Positions 1 through 6,151 of a stretch of 9,336 nt of DNA are shown here, one piece after another. Both the position numbers and the translations under genes were made by a program. The first letter of the stretch is position 1, and each line of letters begins with the position of its first letter. Source of the DNA: Spirochaetaceae bacterium (GTDB taxonomy: Bacteria > Spirochaetota > Spirochaetia > SZUA-6 > Fen-1364); assembly GCA_003170115.1 (NCBI GenBank), contig PMZS01000018.1, positions 285-9,620 on the forward strand, in the 5' to 3' direction. The notes beneath the pieces are model-generated. The model was not told the origin of the DNA. It did not search any database and worked only from the letters and a program-made list of their open reading frames with translations.

Positions 1-2
1 AC

Positions 3-392
3 ATCAAGGATGCGGGCAAGCTTCAGCGGGGTCACCTGACGAAAACCCTCTACGAGATCACAAACACAGGCAGGCAGGAACTTGCCCGCTGGCTGGCGGA
101 GCGGCCGGCGGAACTCTCCGGCGTTCTGAAGAACGCCTTCCTCATCAAGCTCTTCTTTCAAGCCATGCTTGGCAAAGAAGCGCTTCGCGCGATGCTCGAG
201 GCCACCAGGGCACAATCGCAGGCCAAAGCCGAGAAGCTGCGTTCGACGGTCCGTGAGACGGCGCAAAGGTACGCCTCGTCGGTATCGCCACTGGACGCAT
301 TTTGCTGGCTCTCTACCCTCGAATACGGGATTGCTCATTTCGAAATGGAATCACGCTGGGCTGAAACACGCCTAGCCGAGCTCGAGGCATGA
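3..392 (+). CDS. PadR-family transcriptional regulator (C-terminal part; 5' end outside window)
   Basis: The open frame runs in from the left edge and gives 129 residues before the stop at 390-392. The first visible residues match the end of a PadR winged helix: the segment YEITNTGRQELARWL is the family's usual Y-x-L-T-x-x-G-R-x-E-L-x-x-W-L wing and linker. It is followed by the C-terminal helical region of PadR/Vir_act_alpha_C proteins (LKNAFLIKLFF, then a long charged helix, ending in RLAELEA). That region usually mediates dimerisation. The DNA-recognition helices lie upstream and are not visible. The stop codon overlaps the ATG of the next gene (ATGA at 389-392), so the two are almost certainly co-translated. 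PadR proteins are typically repressors of a neighbouring membrane or detoxification gene, so the flavoprotein is the obvious candidate target. The ligand is unknown. Confidence 0.85.
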   Translation: MKDAGKLQRGHLTKTLYEITNTGRQELARWLAERPAELSGVLKNAFLIKLFFQAMLGKEALRAMLEATRAQSQAKAEKLRSTVRETAQRYASSVSPLDAFCWLSTLEYGIAHFEMESRWAETRLAELEA

Positions 393-2143
393 AAAAAACC
401 CTGTTGATCAACGGAAGCCCTCGGGGAGAGGGCTCAGTCACCATGAAGCTCGTAAGGGCGTTCCTCGAAGGGGCAGCGCCGACCGCAACAACCGAGGTGC
501 AGGCCCTCGAGCTTCGGAAAATGAAGATCAACGGGTGCCTGGGCTGCTACAATTGCTGGCGAAAGACTCCTGGGCGATGCGTTCAGAGAGACGACATGGA
601 TGCCGCCCTCGAGATGTACGCCGCAGCGGACACGGTCATCTGGGCCACCCCGGTCTACCACTTCGGAATGACGGCGCACATGAAGAAGTTCATAGAGCGG
701 ACGCTCCCCATGAGCTACCCCTATATGGTGCTCATCGACGGACTTTACCATCATCCGCCCCGGTGCCCGCTCCCCGAAGGGCGCAAAGACCTCCTTTTTT
801 CCACTTGCGGATTCCCCGACGACGACAATTTCCGTGTGCTGCAGGCGCATTTCGAAAAGCTGCTCGGCCGCAGCCTCGCCTACAGCTTCTTTCTGGCAGA
901 GGGCGAGCTCCTTTCCCAACATGCCCTGCGGGAGCGCACCGCTCCAATCCTGGAGCACCTCAGGCAGGCTGGTTCGCAGTGGGCGGCAATGGGAAAAATC
1001 GGAACGGAGCACCTGGAGAGTCTTCGCCAGCCCATCGTGTCTGTTTCCACATTCGTCAACCTGGCCAACATGAGCTGGAACGCTCCTGGTGAGACGCCGC
1101 CCACAGCCGAGCAAGTCCAAAACGGCAAACCCTACCCACTCGCCGTTCGCCCGGCACCTGCCGCGGAGGCCAATGGCATGAATGCGAATCCCGCGGCCAC
1201 TGAGGAAAGGAAAGCCCTGCAGCTGATCACGCAGATGGCGGCGGCATTCAATCCTGCAAGGGCAACTGGCGTGAAGGCACTGCTTGAGCTCTCGTTCACC
1301 GACATCAAGGAGACGTATCAGCTCCGGATCGAAGCCGGCCGCTGCAGTATGCTTCAAGGAGCGCAGGCAAAGCCCACAACCAGGATCGTCTCGGAGTTTG
1401 AGACATGGAAGTCGATCTCGGAAGGCCGCCTCAACGGGCAGCAGGCGCTCTTTGACGGCCTGTATCGCGTCGAGGGTGACTTCTCTTTCATGATGCGAAT
1501 GGCGGAGGGCATGTTCAAGGGCGCGCCTGCTGACTCGTCGGAGAACGCCCTGCAGGCGCGGAAATCAGGGAACAAGAAGCGTAACCTCATGTTCGTGGCC
1601 TTCATCCCCTGGTACCTCGGATGGTATCTCAACGGCCTCAGCCCCCTTGTCTGGATCGCGTTTCCACTTCTATTCGCCATCGGTTTTCTTATCTGGCGCG
1701 AAAGACGCGGGGAAGGAACCTGGTTCGAGCGTGGAACGGCCCTCTGCTTTGCAATCCTTGCAGGCCTTTTCCTTGCAACGCCCAGCGATGTCGGCCATTT
1801 CGCGGGCGCGCTCTGTAACCTCATGATTGGCGCAGTATGGGGGTCGAGCCTCCTGGTCGGTAAGCCACTCACGCAGGAGTACTCAAAGAACAACTACTCG
1901 GAGTCGATTGCCTCCAGTGCCCTTTTCCTGCGGATCAACACAATCCTTACCGTGTTCTGGACGGTTCTGTTCGCCGGAGAAGCCGCGGTGGGGTTCGCCG
2001 TCAGTCGGGTTGACCACCTTGGTCTGATTCTGAGCCTGGCCATGCTGCCCGCCCTCGCTTTCACACTGGTTTTTCCCCAGCGCTACGTCGCGCGACTTGC
2101 CCGAAAAGGCGGCCCGAAAACCGTATGTGAAAAAGTGACCTGA
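389..2143 (+). CDS. Three-part protein: NAD(P)H-dependent flavin reductase domain, SCP2-like lipid-binding domain, polytopic membrane domain
   Basis: The protein has 584 residues. Residues 1-200 are a flavodoxin-fold NAD(P)H-dependent oxidoreductase: phosphate-binding loop INGSPRGEGS at 7-16, cysteines C50, C53, C56 and C64 followed by DDM at 68-70, and the ATPVYHFGMTAHMKKFIER segment at 86-104. The cysteine pattern resembles iron-sulfur flavoproteins and related reductases, so a [4Fe-4S] cluster is possible. Residues about 270-378 look like an SCP2 sterol-carrier domain: hydrophobic strands, EFETWKSISEGRLNGQQAL, then VEGDF. Residues about 399-563 hold about six hydrophobic stretches (399-416, 418-436, 450-466, 470-490, 511-538, 543-563). 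A plausible reading is a membrane-anchored reductase acting on a lipid or quinone-like substrate held by the SCP2 domain; this is inference. The start overlaps the PadR stop by 4 bases. Known relatives of the first domain are usually about 200 residues long, so the fusion is unusual. The substrate is unknown. Confidence 0.8.
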   Translation: MKKTLLINGSPRGEGSVTMKLVRAFLEGAAPTATTEVQALELRKMKINGCLGCYNCWRKTPGRCVQRDDMDAALEMYAAADTVIWATPVYHFGMTAHMKKFIERTLPMSYPYMVLIDGLYHHPPRCPLPEGRKDLLFSTCGFPDDDNFRVLQAHFEKLLGRSLAYSFFLAEGELLSQHALRERTAPILEHLRQAGSQWAAMGKIGTEHLESLRQPIVSVSTFVNLANMSWNAPGETPPTAEQVQNGKPYPLAVRPAPAAEANGMNANPAATEERKALQLITQMAAAFNPARATGVKALLELSFTDIKETYQLRIEAGRCSMLQGAQAKPTTRIVSEFETWKSISEGRLNGQQALFDGLYRVEGDFSFMMRMAEGMFKGAPADSSENALQARKSGNKKRNLMFVAFIPWYLGWYLNGLSPLVWIAFPLLFAIGFLIWRERRGEGTWFERGTALCFAILAGLFLATPSDVGHFAGALCNLMIGAVWGSSLLVGKPLTQEYSKNNYSESIASSALFLRINTILTVFWTVLFAGEAAVGFAVSRVDHLGLILSLAMLPALAFTLVFPQRYVARLARKGGPKTVCEKVT

Positions 2144-2164
2144 TGGGCTCGGGGCGGGCACGAA

Positions 2165-3286
2165 TCACTCCTCGTGCTCGCCGTACTCGCAGCCGCCGTA
2201 CTCGCCATCGAACGTGCCCACCTCGTCCCAGCCGGATGCCGTCCTTCTGGAGAGCCGGACACTCCCGGAGGCGTAGCCGCCGTTCCAAAGCGCATTGTGC
2301 CTTTTCTCACCGGACGGATTCTCGTAGTTGACGGAGAGCATCGTCGCACGGGGACAGGAGAAATGGATTTCGACCCGCGTCCGGCGATTCCAGGCGTCGA
2401 TGTTCCACTCGACCGTATCAGCTGAAACGGGGCAGTCGAAGCGCTGACGTGAAGCCGTCCAGAACTTGGAAAAGTTGAACTCGTGGAGGTCTCCTTCGCA
2501 ATAGAAGGCCACGAGGAGGCGACGGGGGAGCGCTCGTCCAAACACGACGGGTCGAGCGCCGCCGACCACGAGGCTGGTCCGCTCGAGTTTCCTGCCCGTC
2601 CCGCGGCGGGAGAAGCTGTTGCAGTTGAGCCAGACCCAGGGATTGGTGTAATCACTCCCCCAGTTCTTGTCCTGATAACCGCATGAGCTCTCGCGCTCGA
2701 CGCGGTACTCCGCGCCGTTGCAGGCAATGCGACCCTCGTAGCGCGTGAGCATACCGGCAACGTGCCAGTACATCTGGAAAGCGTCGATGGTCCGAAAAAG
2801 TCGTGAGGCGCCATAGCCGACGCTGTAGGAGAGGACTTTCTCGGCCTTGAGGTCCCAGCTCATCTCGCCGGGGTCCGACATGAGCTCCGGATGGGCGCTC
2901 GCCACTTCCGAGCGAAGCGACACTGAACCCGAGAGGTGCGATTCTGTTGCGATATTCGTCCCGATGCGGACATCCATGCGGGACCGATCGGCCGAGAAGT
3001 CGGAGATCGGATAAAGATTGTGGATCTGGGCTTTTCGTCCATCGCCCCAGAGGCCCGCCTTGATCATCGCGTAGGAAGGTCGAACACCCTTTGCCTTGTT
3101 CGCGGCCAGTTGGCCGGGCACGACTGTCGTGTTCCCCAGGGCGGGGTTGATGACAAAATACTCTATGAAGAAAGGCTGCGGCTCACCCGACTTCGCATTG
3201 ATCCCGACGAAGGAGTGCCACCACCAGTCGTAGCCATGGCAGGCTCGCCTGCCCGCCAGCATGTATGCATTCCTGTCGCCCATCAT
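2165..3286 (-). CDS. Tocopherol-cyclase-like (calycin/CrtC-type) family protein
   Basis: The protein has 373 residues and no signal peptide. I recognise the bacterial tocopherol-cyclase-like family by HGYDWWWHSF (17-26), FFIEYFVINPALG (39-51), RPSYAMIKAG (69-78), SYSVGYGASRLFR (153-165), the GYQDKNWGSDYTNPWVW stretch (203-219), FNFSKFWTAS (270-279), EKRHNALWNGG (327-337) and GGCEYGE near the C terminus. The aromatic-rich, beta-strand-rich sequence and the DKNWG motif fit the lipocalin-like clan that includes plant tocopherol cyclase and AttH/CrtC. Bacterial members have no established reaction as far as I know; binding or modification of a hydrophobic ligand is inference. The start is one of two adjacent ATGs (3286 or 3283), with only a weak AAGAGC-like ribosome site. 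Its stop lies 21 bases from the convergent flavoprotein stop. The DUF4440 gene lies 119 bases upstream on the same strand with no terminator between, so the two may share a transcript. Confidence 0.75.
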   Translation of the reverse strand: MMGDRNAYMLAGRRACHGYDWWWHSFVGINAKSGEPQPFFIEYFVINPALGNTTVVPGQLAANKAKGVRPSYAMIKAGLWGDGRKAQIHNLYPISDFSADRSRMDVRIGTNIATESHLSGSVSLRSEVASAHPELMSDPGEMSWDLKAEKVLSYSVGYGASRLFRTIDAFQMYWHVAGMLTRYEGRIACNGAEYRVERESSCGYQDKNWGSDYTNPWVWLNCNSFSRRGTGRKLERTSLVVGGARPVVFGRALPRRLLVAFYCEGDLHEFNFSKFWTASRQRFDCPVSADTVEWNIDAWNRRTRVEIHFSCPRATMLSVNYENPSGEKRHNALWNGGYASGSVRLSRRTASGWDEVGTFDGEYGGCEYGEHEE

Positions 3287-3405
3287 TTCTGCTCTTGCAG
3301 TGTTCGTCGCGTGCAGCCGCGAGGCCCCGGAGCCTTCTCCGTATTCGACCAGGCCAGCGCTCTCCGGCCTTCACGGCCGCGGGTATCTCTCTCCCCTGCC
3401 ACTTT

Positions 3406-3891
3406 CTATTTCGGAGGTACGTTCGAGTTGAAACAATCCCTGAAGATCTTCCAGGAGCCATCCGATTGCTTTTTAAAAATTGTGAGAAACTTGCCGTCAA
3501 TGTGAATGGATTTTCCGGTGGATCTGGCCGTCAGGTCTTGCGTGTACAAACCATGGGAATACGCCCACGACCCGTTGACTACAATTTCCAAGGGGTTGAT
3601 GAACATCTTCGTGTCATTCGCGTCGAAACGTGCCTTGAATGCCGCGGGAACCTGGCCGTCAAGTTCCTGTCTCGTGCGTTCCGGCGCGTCAGGCCGAAGC
3701 TGAATTCCGTTGGCATCATACTGCGAAAGCCAGCCGGCCGAATCACCTTTTTCAACGAACGCCGCGTAGTTCGACCAGATCTGTCTGATGGCAGCCTCGT
3801 CAGCTTGCGTGGATTGGGCACCCACGAGTCCCGCGGATCCCACCAAGGCCAGGCAGAAGAAAGCCCAGAACGACATGCGCGCCATTTTCAT
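3406..3891 (-). CDS. Secreted DUF4440/SnoaL-like (NTF2-fold) protein
   Basis: The 161-residue frame begins with a signal peptide: basic start, hydrophobic core SFWAFFCLALVGSAGLVG, and a likely cleavage after VGA at residue 25. The rest is an NTF2-like domain of the DUF4440/SgcJ type: the opening helix DEAAIRQIWSNYAAFVEKGD, then LSQYDANGIQLRPDAP, and at the end strands such as SWAYSHGLYTQDL, GKFLTIFKKQSDGSWKIFRD and CFNSN. Such domains form small-molecule pockets; some relatives are ketosteroid-isomerase-like enzymes, others are non-catalytic. No specific activity can be assigned. Two starts are possible: ATG at 3891 sits only 3 bases after GGAGG, whereas the in-frame ATG at 3885 (residue 3) has the more usual 9-base spacing and may be the real start. 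A strong promoter lies just upstream. The product probably acts in the periplasm or outside the cell. Confidence 0.8.
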   Translation of the reverse strand: MKMARMSFWAFFCLALVGSAGLVGAQSTQADEAAIRQIWSNYAAFVEKGDSAGWLSQYDANGIQLRPDAPERTRQELDGQVPAAFKARFDANDTKMFINPLEIVVNGSWAYSHGLYTQDLTARSTGKSIHIDGKFLTIFKKQSDGSWKIFRDCFNSNVPPK

Positions 3892-3912
3892 TTTCCTCCA
3901 TCCTTATGCACC

Positions 3913-3940
3913 ATTTTATGCTCTCTCCTCAGGGCGTCAA
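3913..3940 (-). promoter_or_regulatory. Sigma70-like promoter of the DUF4440 gene
   Basis: On the minus strand, TTGACG (3940-3935, 5 of 6 matches to the -35 consensus) is followed after 16 bases by TAAAAT (3918-3913, 5 of 6 matches to the -10 consensus). Transcription would start near 3906, leaving a short leader holding the GGAGG site. The -35 box overlaps the 3' end of the YgbA_NO gene, so the DUF4440 gene can be expressed apart from the upstream pair. Confidence 0.65.
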
Positions 3941-4299
3941 GGCTGATGTGTGCCCGCGCTCGTACCCCCGCTGTGCCCAAGCCGATCCACAAAATGCAGG
4001 CCCCCGAGCAACGGGTGGTGCAGGAACATTCGCGGGCCTGAAAAACGCATGACAGCCCGCATCTCTTCCCGCAATTCCCGATGGACCATGCATTCGTTGC
4101 AGGCGGGCTTGGACCCATGAAAGACGCAGTTGTCGATCTTCCGCTGGGCGTACGAAAGAAGCCTGCCGCAGCTCTCGCAGTCCTCCACGCGCTTCCCGTG
4201 TCGCGACGCGCAGTGCATGGCAATCATGACGCCAATCGTTTTCTTTTCCCTCAGTATCCTTTTCGATAGTATCCTTTTCGATGCCGCCACCGCTGTCAT
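3937..4299 (-). CDS. YgbA_NO family (nitrous/nitric oxide-responsive) cysteine-rich protein
   Basis: With the start at 4299 the protein has 120 residues, close to the usual size of the 'nitrous oxide-stimulated promoter' family (E. coli YgbA). The signature is clear: IGVMIAMHC (22-30), paired cysteines C41 and C44, LLSYAQRKIDNC (47-58), KPACNECMVH (64-73), then REEMRAVMRFSGPRMFLHHP (77-96). Cysteines at 30, 41, 44, 58, 67 and 70 suggest a bound metal or Fe-S cluster. In enteric bacteria ygbA belongs to the NO-responsive NsrR regulon; its biochemical role is poorly defined. The frame stays open upstream to 4353, but ATG 4299 is preferred because it overlaps the flavodoxin stop as ATGA (4296-4299), giving translational coupling. 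The N terminus carries a doubled SKRIL pentapeptide not expected in the family. The last 15 or so residues are Gly/Ser/Thr-rich and look non-conserved. Confidence 0.8.
   Translation of the reverse strand: MTAVAASKRILSKRILREKKTIGVMIAMHCASRHGKRVEDCESCGRLLSYAQRKIDNCVFHGSKPACNECMVHRELREEMRAVMRFSGPRMFLHHPLLGGLHFVDRLGHSGGTSAGTHQP
4253..4282. repeat. 15-bp perfect tandem duplication inside the YgbA_NO gene
   Basis: AGTATCCTTTTCGAT occurs at 4253-4267 and again at 4268-4282. The unit is 15 bases, so the duplication is in frame and adds five residues, giving SKRIL twice near the N terminus (residues 7-16). Confidence 0.9.
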
Positions 4300-4769
4300 T
4301 CCCCGGGAGGGCCCATCCTTCTGGAGGCGCCGCGGCTTACCGTCTTTCCCCACGCCGAAGCACGCTCAAGCTCCCCGTCGGCGAGCGGCCCGTTTCGTCT
4401 CTTGACGATGAACCCCTCAGGCGGCAGCTTCACGGCGCACCCTTTTTGCTTGAGCGCCTCCGCCATGCACGGCGCCGCGTAGCCGAATATCTGGGCAAAT
4501 TTCATCGAGATCCGGGTGTCAAACGCGGCAAGGCTCACTTTTCCGACGATGCCCTTCGGGAGATTATCCAGGAACTCCTGCATGGGCCGGGTGGCACGTC
4601 CGCCGACGGTAGGAGAGCCAACGACGAGCATGTCTGCTCCGCTGATCTCCTGCGGCGAGGCTTTGCCGACCTTTACAAGTTTCACCGTCCCCGGAATCGC
4701 GTCTGCGATGTGCCTGGCAATCTGTTCCGTGTTGCCGAACACCGAGTTATAGACAATCACAGTCTTCAC
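4296..4769 (-). CDS. Flavodoxin-domain protein
   Basis: The product is a single-domain flavodoxin of 157 residues when started at GTG 4769. The FMN phosphate loop is YNSVFGNTEQIA (7-18, the family's T/S-x-x-G-N-T/S pattern). The second flavin-contact region is VVGSPTVGGRATRPMQEFLDNLP (49-71), followed by the core strand VSLAAFDTRIS (78-88). The C-terminal part (FIVKRRNGPLADGELERA) is typical of the flavodoxin and flavodoxin-like proteins of anaerobes. It should act as a cytoplasmic one- or two-electron carrier with bound FMN. The open frame extends to 4853, but the upstream 28 residues do not belong to the fold and cover the predicted promoter. GTG 4769 has AAGGGG six bases upstream, so it is preferred. 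The stop overlaps the YgbA_NO start by ATGA, which points to a two-gene operon; electron supply to, or repair with, the Cys-rich partner is a reasonable guess only. Confidence 0.8.
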   Translation of the reverse strand: MKTVIVYNSVFGNTEQIARHIADAIPGTVKLVKVGKASPQEISGADMLVVGSPTVGGRATRPMQEFLDNLPKGIVGKVSLAAFDTRISMKFAQIFGYAAPCMAEALKQKGCAVKLPPEGFIVKRRNGPLADGELERASAWGKTVSRGASRRMGPPGE

Positions 4770-4816
4770 GCAGTTCCCCTTCCAGGCTGTGACACGCCTG
4801 CTCTGCTTTCTTTCCT

Positions 4817-4843
4817 CGTATACCCTTTGCATGATGCTGTCAA
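4817..4843 (-). promoter_or_regulatory. Possible promoter of the flavodoxin-YgbA_NO pair
   Basis: On the minus strand a perfect TTGACA (4843-4838) is followed after 15 bases by TATACG (4822-4817, 4 of 6 matches). The spacer is short for sigma70, so the -10 assignment is uncertain. A start near 4810 would leave a leader of about 40 bases before the GTG start, which supports the shorter flavodoxin. Confidence 0.4.
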
Positions 4844-4882
4844 CGCGCCGCATTGAAAGGATGTCTCAGGGGACTCCGAGAT

Positions 4883-5011
4883 TCAGCTCACCTCGTTTTC
4901 AGCATCGAAGGTTCGCCACTGTGGATTCTCCCGTGACATGTGCCCGCGTCTCTGGAGGAATTCCTTGATGAAGTCCGGATCTGATTCTCTGAAAAGGGGT
5001 GGAATGTACAT
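4883..5011 (-). pseudogene. Remnant of a PaiB-type FMN-binding regulator gene (internal deletion, truncated 3' end)
   Basis: This short frame codes for 42 residues; intact PaiB-type proteins (FMN-binding split-barrel family) have about 200. Two separated family segments are joined. The N terminus MYIPPLFRESDPDFIKEFL matches the family's MYIPxxFRExDP start. It is followed directly by GHMSRENPQWRTFDAE, which matches the family segment GHxARANPQWRxFD that normally lies some 30-35 residues further on. The intervening first beta strands, which line the FMN site, are missing, and the frame stops right after that segment, so the GPHAYISPSWY region and everything beyond is lost. The ATG is 12 bases after the TfoX-like stop and has a CGGGAG ribosome site, so it may still be translated. 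The deleted length comes from recalled family patterns, not an alignment. Confidence 0.65.
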
Positions 5012-5023
5012 GCCAGCTCCCGG

Positions 5024-5419
5024 CTACTTTCCCGCGCGCTTCTTCCTGCTTCCGCCGGCCTCACCTTCCTTTTTCGGCTTCAGGCTCCGCACGTACTCGT
5101 AGCTCTGATCGACGTACGGGAGGAGCGCGAAAGTGTTCTTGAACAACCTTTCCGGCACTTCGACGTATTCTTTCAGGATTGCGCCATGCGCGACAAAAAG
5201 AGACGTTCCGTGCTTTTCCAGGAACTCTTTCCTCCGCTCCTCAGGAAGTCGGAGGGCCATGGATCCCTCGGCGGACAGGAACGAGAACATATGACCGTTC
5301 ACTGATGTGTAAGGGAGTCCCACACCCTTCCGCTCGATGTGAGGCCTCTCGCGAATGAGCCTCTCATAAAGCTCCAGCTTCTCGGCTGGAATCTCCGTCT
5401 TCTGCCTGTCCCTGCTCAT
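5024..5419 (-). CDS. TfoX N-terminal-domain-like protein
   Basis: The product has 131 residues from ATG 5419. The core resembles the small TfoX_N/YjbR-like domain seen alone in many bacteria: KLELYERLIRERPHIERKGV, YTSVNGHMFSFLSAEGSMALRLP, then KEYVEVPERLF and SYEYVRSLKPK. These single-domain proteins have no settled function; the link to competence regulation (TfoX/Sxy) is by domain name only. The C-terminal tail (KPKKEGEAGGSRKKRAGK) is basic and probably disordered. The frame is open to a TTG at 5458, but that codon is part of the predicted -35 box, so ATG 5419 is chosen even though no ribosome site precedes it. The PaiB remnant follows 12 bases downstream on the same strand and the lipoprotein gene ends upstream at 5481. 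Confidence 0.65.
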   Translation of the reverse strand: MSRDRQKTEIPAEKLELYERLIRERPHIERKGVGLPYTSVNGHMFSFLSAEGSMALRLPEERRKEFLEKHGTSLFVAHGAILKEYVEVPERLFKNTFALLPYVDQSYEYVRSLKPKKEGEAGGSRKKRAGK

Positions 5420-5429
5420 AGGCTGTGTC

Positions 5430-5458
5430 AATCTATACACGGTATTCCCGGCGGTCAA
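5430..5458 (-). promoter_or_regulatory. Possible promoter of the TfoX-like gene
   Basis: On the minus strand TTGACC (5458-5453, 5 of 6) is followed by TATAGA after 15 bases (5437-5432) or TAGATT after 17 bases (5435-5430). Transcription would begin at about 5423-5425, only a few bases before ATG 5419, so the mRNA would be nearly leaderless. That would explain the missing ribosome site. Confidence 0.4.
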
Positions 5459-5480
5459 TACTTTTGAATCGGCACACGGA

Positions 5481-6050
5481 CTACTCCCCTTTGTAGCGGA
5501 AGCTTTTCACAAGTGCCTCGAAGGCCCTCACATGCATCGAATTCGATGGGTAGCAGATAAATCTCGCGTAGAGTCCCTGATCGAGGTACTCGATTGAAAG
5601 GATATCGAGCGTTCCCCCGGTCTCTTCATTCATCACACGGTAGCGAAGCTCGTACGCATCTTTTCCATTGATACGGAAGACCACATTTTCCGACCTTCCG
5701 TCCGCAATCCGTGCCAGCACCTTCGGGTAATCGAGGCCGTCCTGCCTCTTGCTGAGGATTATCGCTATCTTGATCTGGCTCGGGGAAACGGCTTCCGTCG
5801 GATTTCCGGCTTGGATCGGGTCGTAACTGTATACCTGGATGTACGAGGCTCCTTCCATCTCTGCCTCGGCAAAGCTTCCATACTTCTTCGACATGTCTTC
5901 CAGAATCCACGTGCTCGGGTACTCGAACTGGATATCGTGTCTATTCCTGTAAACGGACGTCCGCGCGACCTCAGGAGTGGGAAGCGTCGCGCAGGATGCG
6001 AGCATCGCTACCGTAAAAAAAAGGATCGTCTTTGCCGGGGTGTTTTTCAT
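5481..6050 (-). CDS. Predicted lipoprotein of unknown function
   Basis: From ATG 6050 the protein has 189 residues. It begins MKNTPAKTILFFTVAMLASC: a short basic n-region, a hydrophobic core and a lipobox LASC with the acylated cysteine at residue 20, so it should be exported and lipid-anchored. The mature part starts with a short linker and then strands such as HDIQFEYPSTWILED, SYIQVYSYDP and a closing FEALVKSFRYKGE. That layout is common in PsbP/DUF1795-like single-domain exported proteins (the 'xxFxYPxxW' strand and the C-terminal 'xSFxxK'), but I cannot assign a family with confidence. Alternative starts exist at ATG 6065 and TTG 6074. The extended -10 box at 6077-6085 would put the transcript start near 6070, which favours 6050. 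The gene is divergent from the HAD hydrolase. Confidence 0.7.
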   Translation of the reverse strand: MKNTPAKTILFFTVAMLASCATLPTPEVARTSVYRNRHDIQFEYPSTWILEDMSKKYGSFAEAEMEGASYIQVYSYDPIQAGNPTEAVSPSQIKIAIILSKRQDGLDYPKVLARIADGRSENVVFRINGKDAYELRYRVMNEETGGTLDILSIEYLDQGLYARFICYPSNSMHVRAFEALVKSFRYKGE

Positions 6051-6076
6051 GTTTTCCACTTTCATACGCTCCAACC

Positions 6077-6085
6077 ATCATACCA
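6077..6085 (-). promoter_or_regulatory. Extended -10 promoter element of the lipoprotein gene
   Basis: The minus strand reads TGGTATGAT (6085-6077): a TATGAT -10 box with 5 of 6 matches, preceded by the TG dinucleotide of an extended -10. No good -35 box is found at the usual distance, which is typical of extended -10 promoters. Confidence 0.4.
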
Positions 6086-6115
6086 GATATGCGCATAGGG
6101 AGAAAGGAGACCGCC

Positions 6116-6145
6116 TCGACGCTCCGAGTGAATTGCCGCTATTAT
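6116..6145 (+). promoter_or_regulatory. Possible promoter of the HAD hydrolase gene
   Basis: TCGACG (6116-6121, 4 of 6) and TATTAT (6140-6145, 5 of 6) are 18 bases apart. The expected transcript start falls at or next to the ATG at 6152, and no Shine-Dalgarno sequence precedes that ATG, so a leaderless mRNA is possible. Confidence 0.4.
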
Positions 6146-6151
6146 TCGGCC

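Noticed and set aside
434..1357. Long 307-codon open frame on the minus strand inside the flavoprotein gene
   Set aside because: It lies wholly opposite a gene with clear domains. The sequence is Arg/Cys/His-rich with no recognisable motif, as expected of an antisense shadow in GC-rich DNA.
2083..2814. 243-codon minus-strand frame overlapping the tocopherol-cyclase-like gene
   Set aside because: It is Ser/Thr/Ala-rich out-of-frame reading of the same strand as a well-supported gene.
3365..3379. Hairpin CGGCC-TTCAC-GGCCG as terminator between the DUF4440 and tocopherol-cyclase-like genes
   Set aside because: The stem is only five base pairs and no T-run follows on either strand.
3265..4041. 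258-codon plus-strand open frame across the DUF4440 and YgbA_NO genes
   Set aside because: It covers two genes with family motifs and a promoter on the minus strand, has no coherent domain, and is a shadow.
4281..4856. 191-codon plus-strand frame opposite the flavodoxin gene
   Set aside because: The opposite strand has an unmistakable flavodoxin; this product is His/Arg/Pro-rich without motifs.
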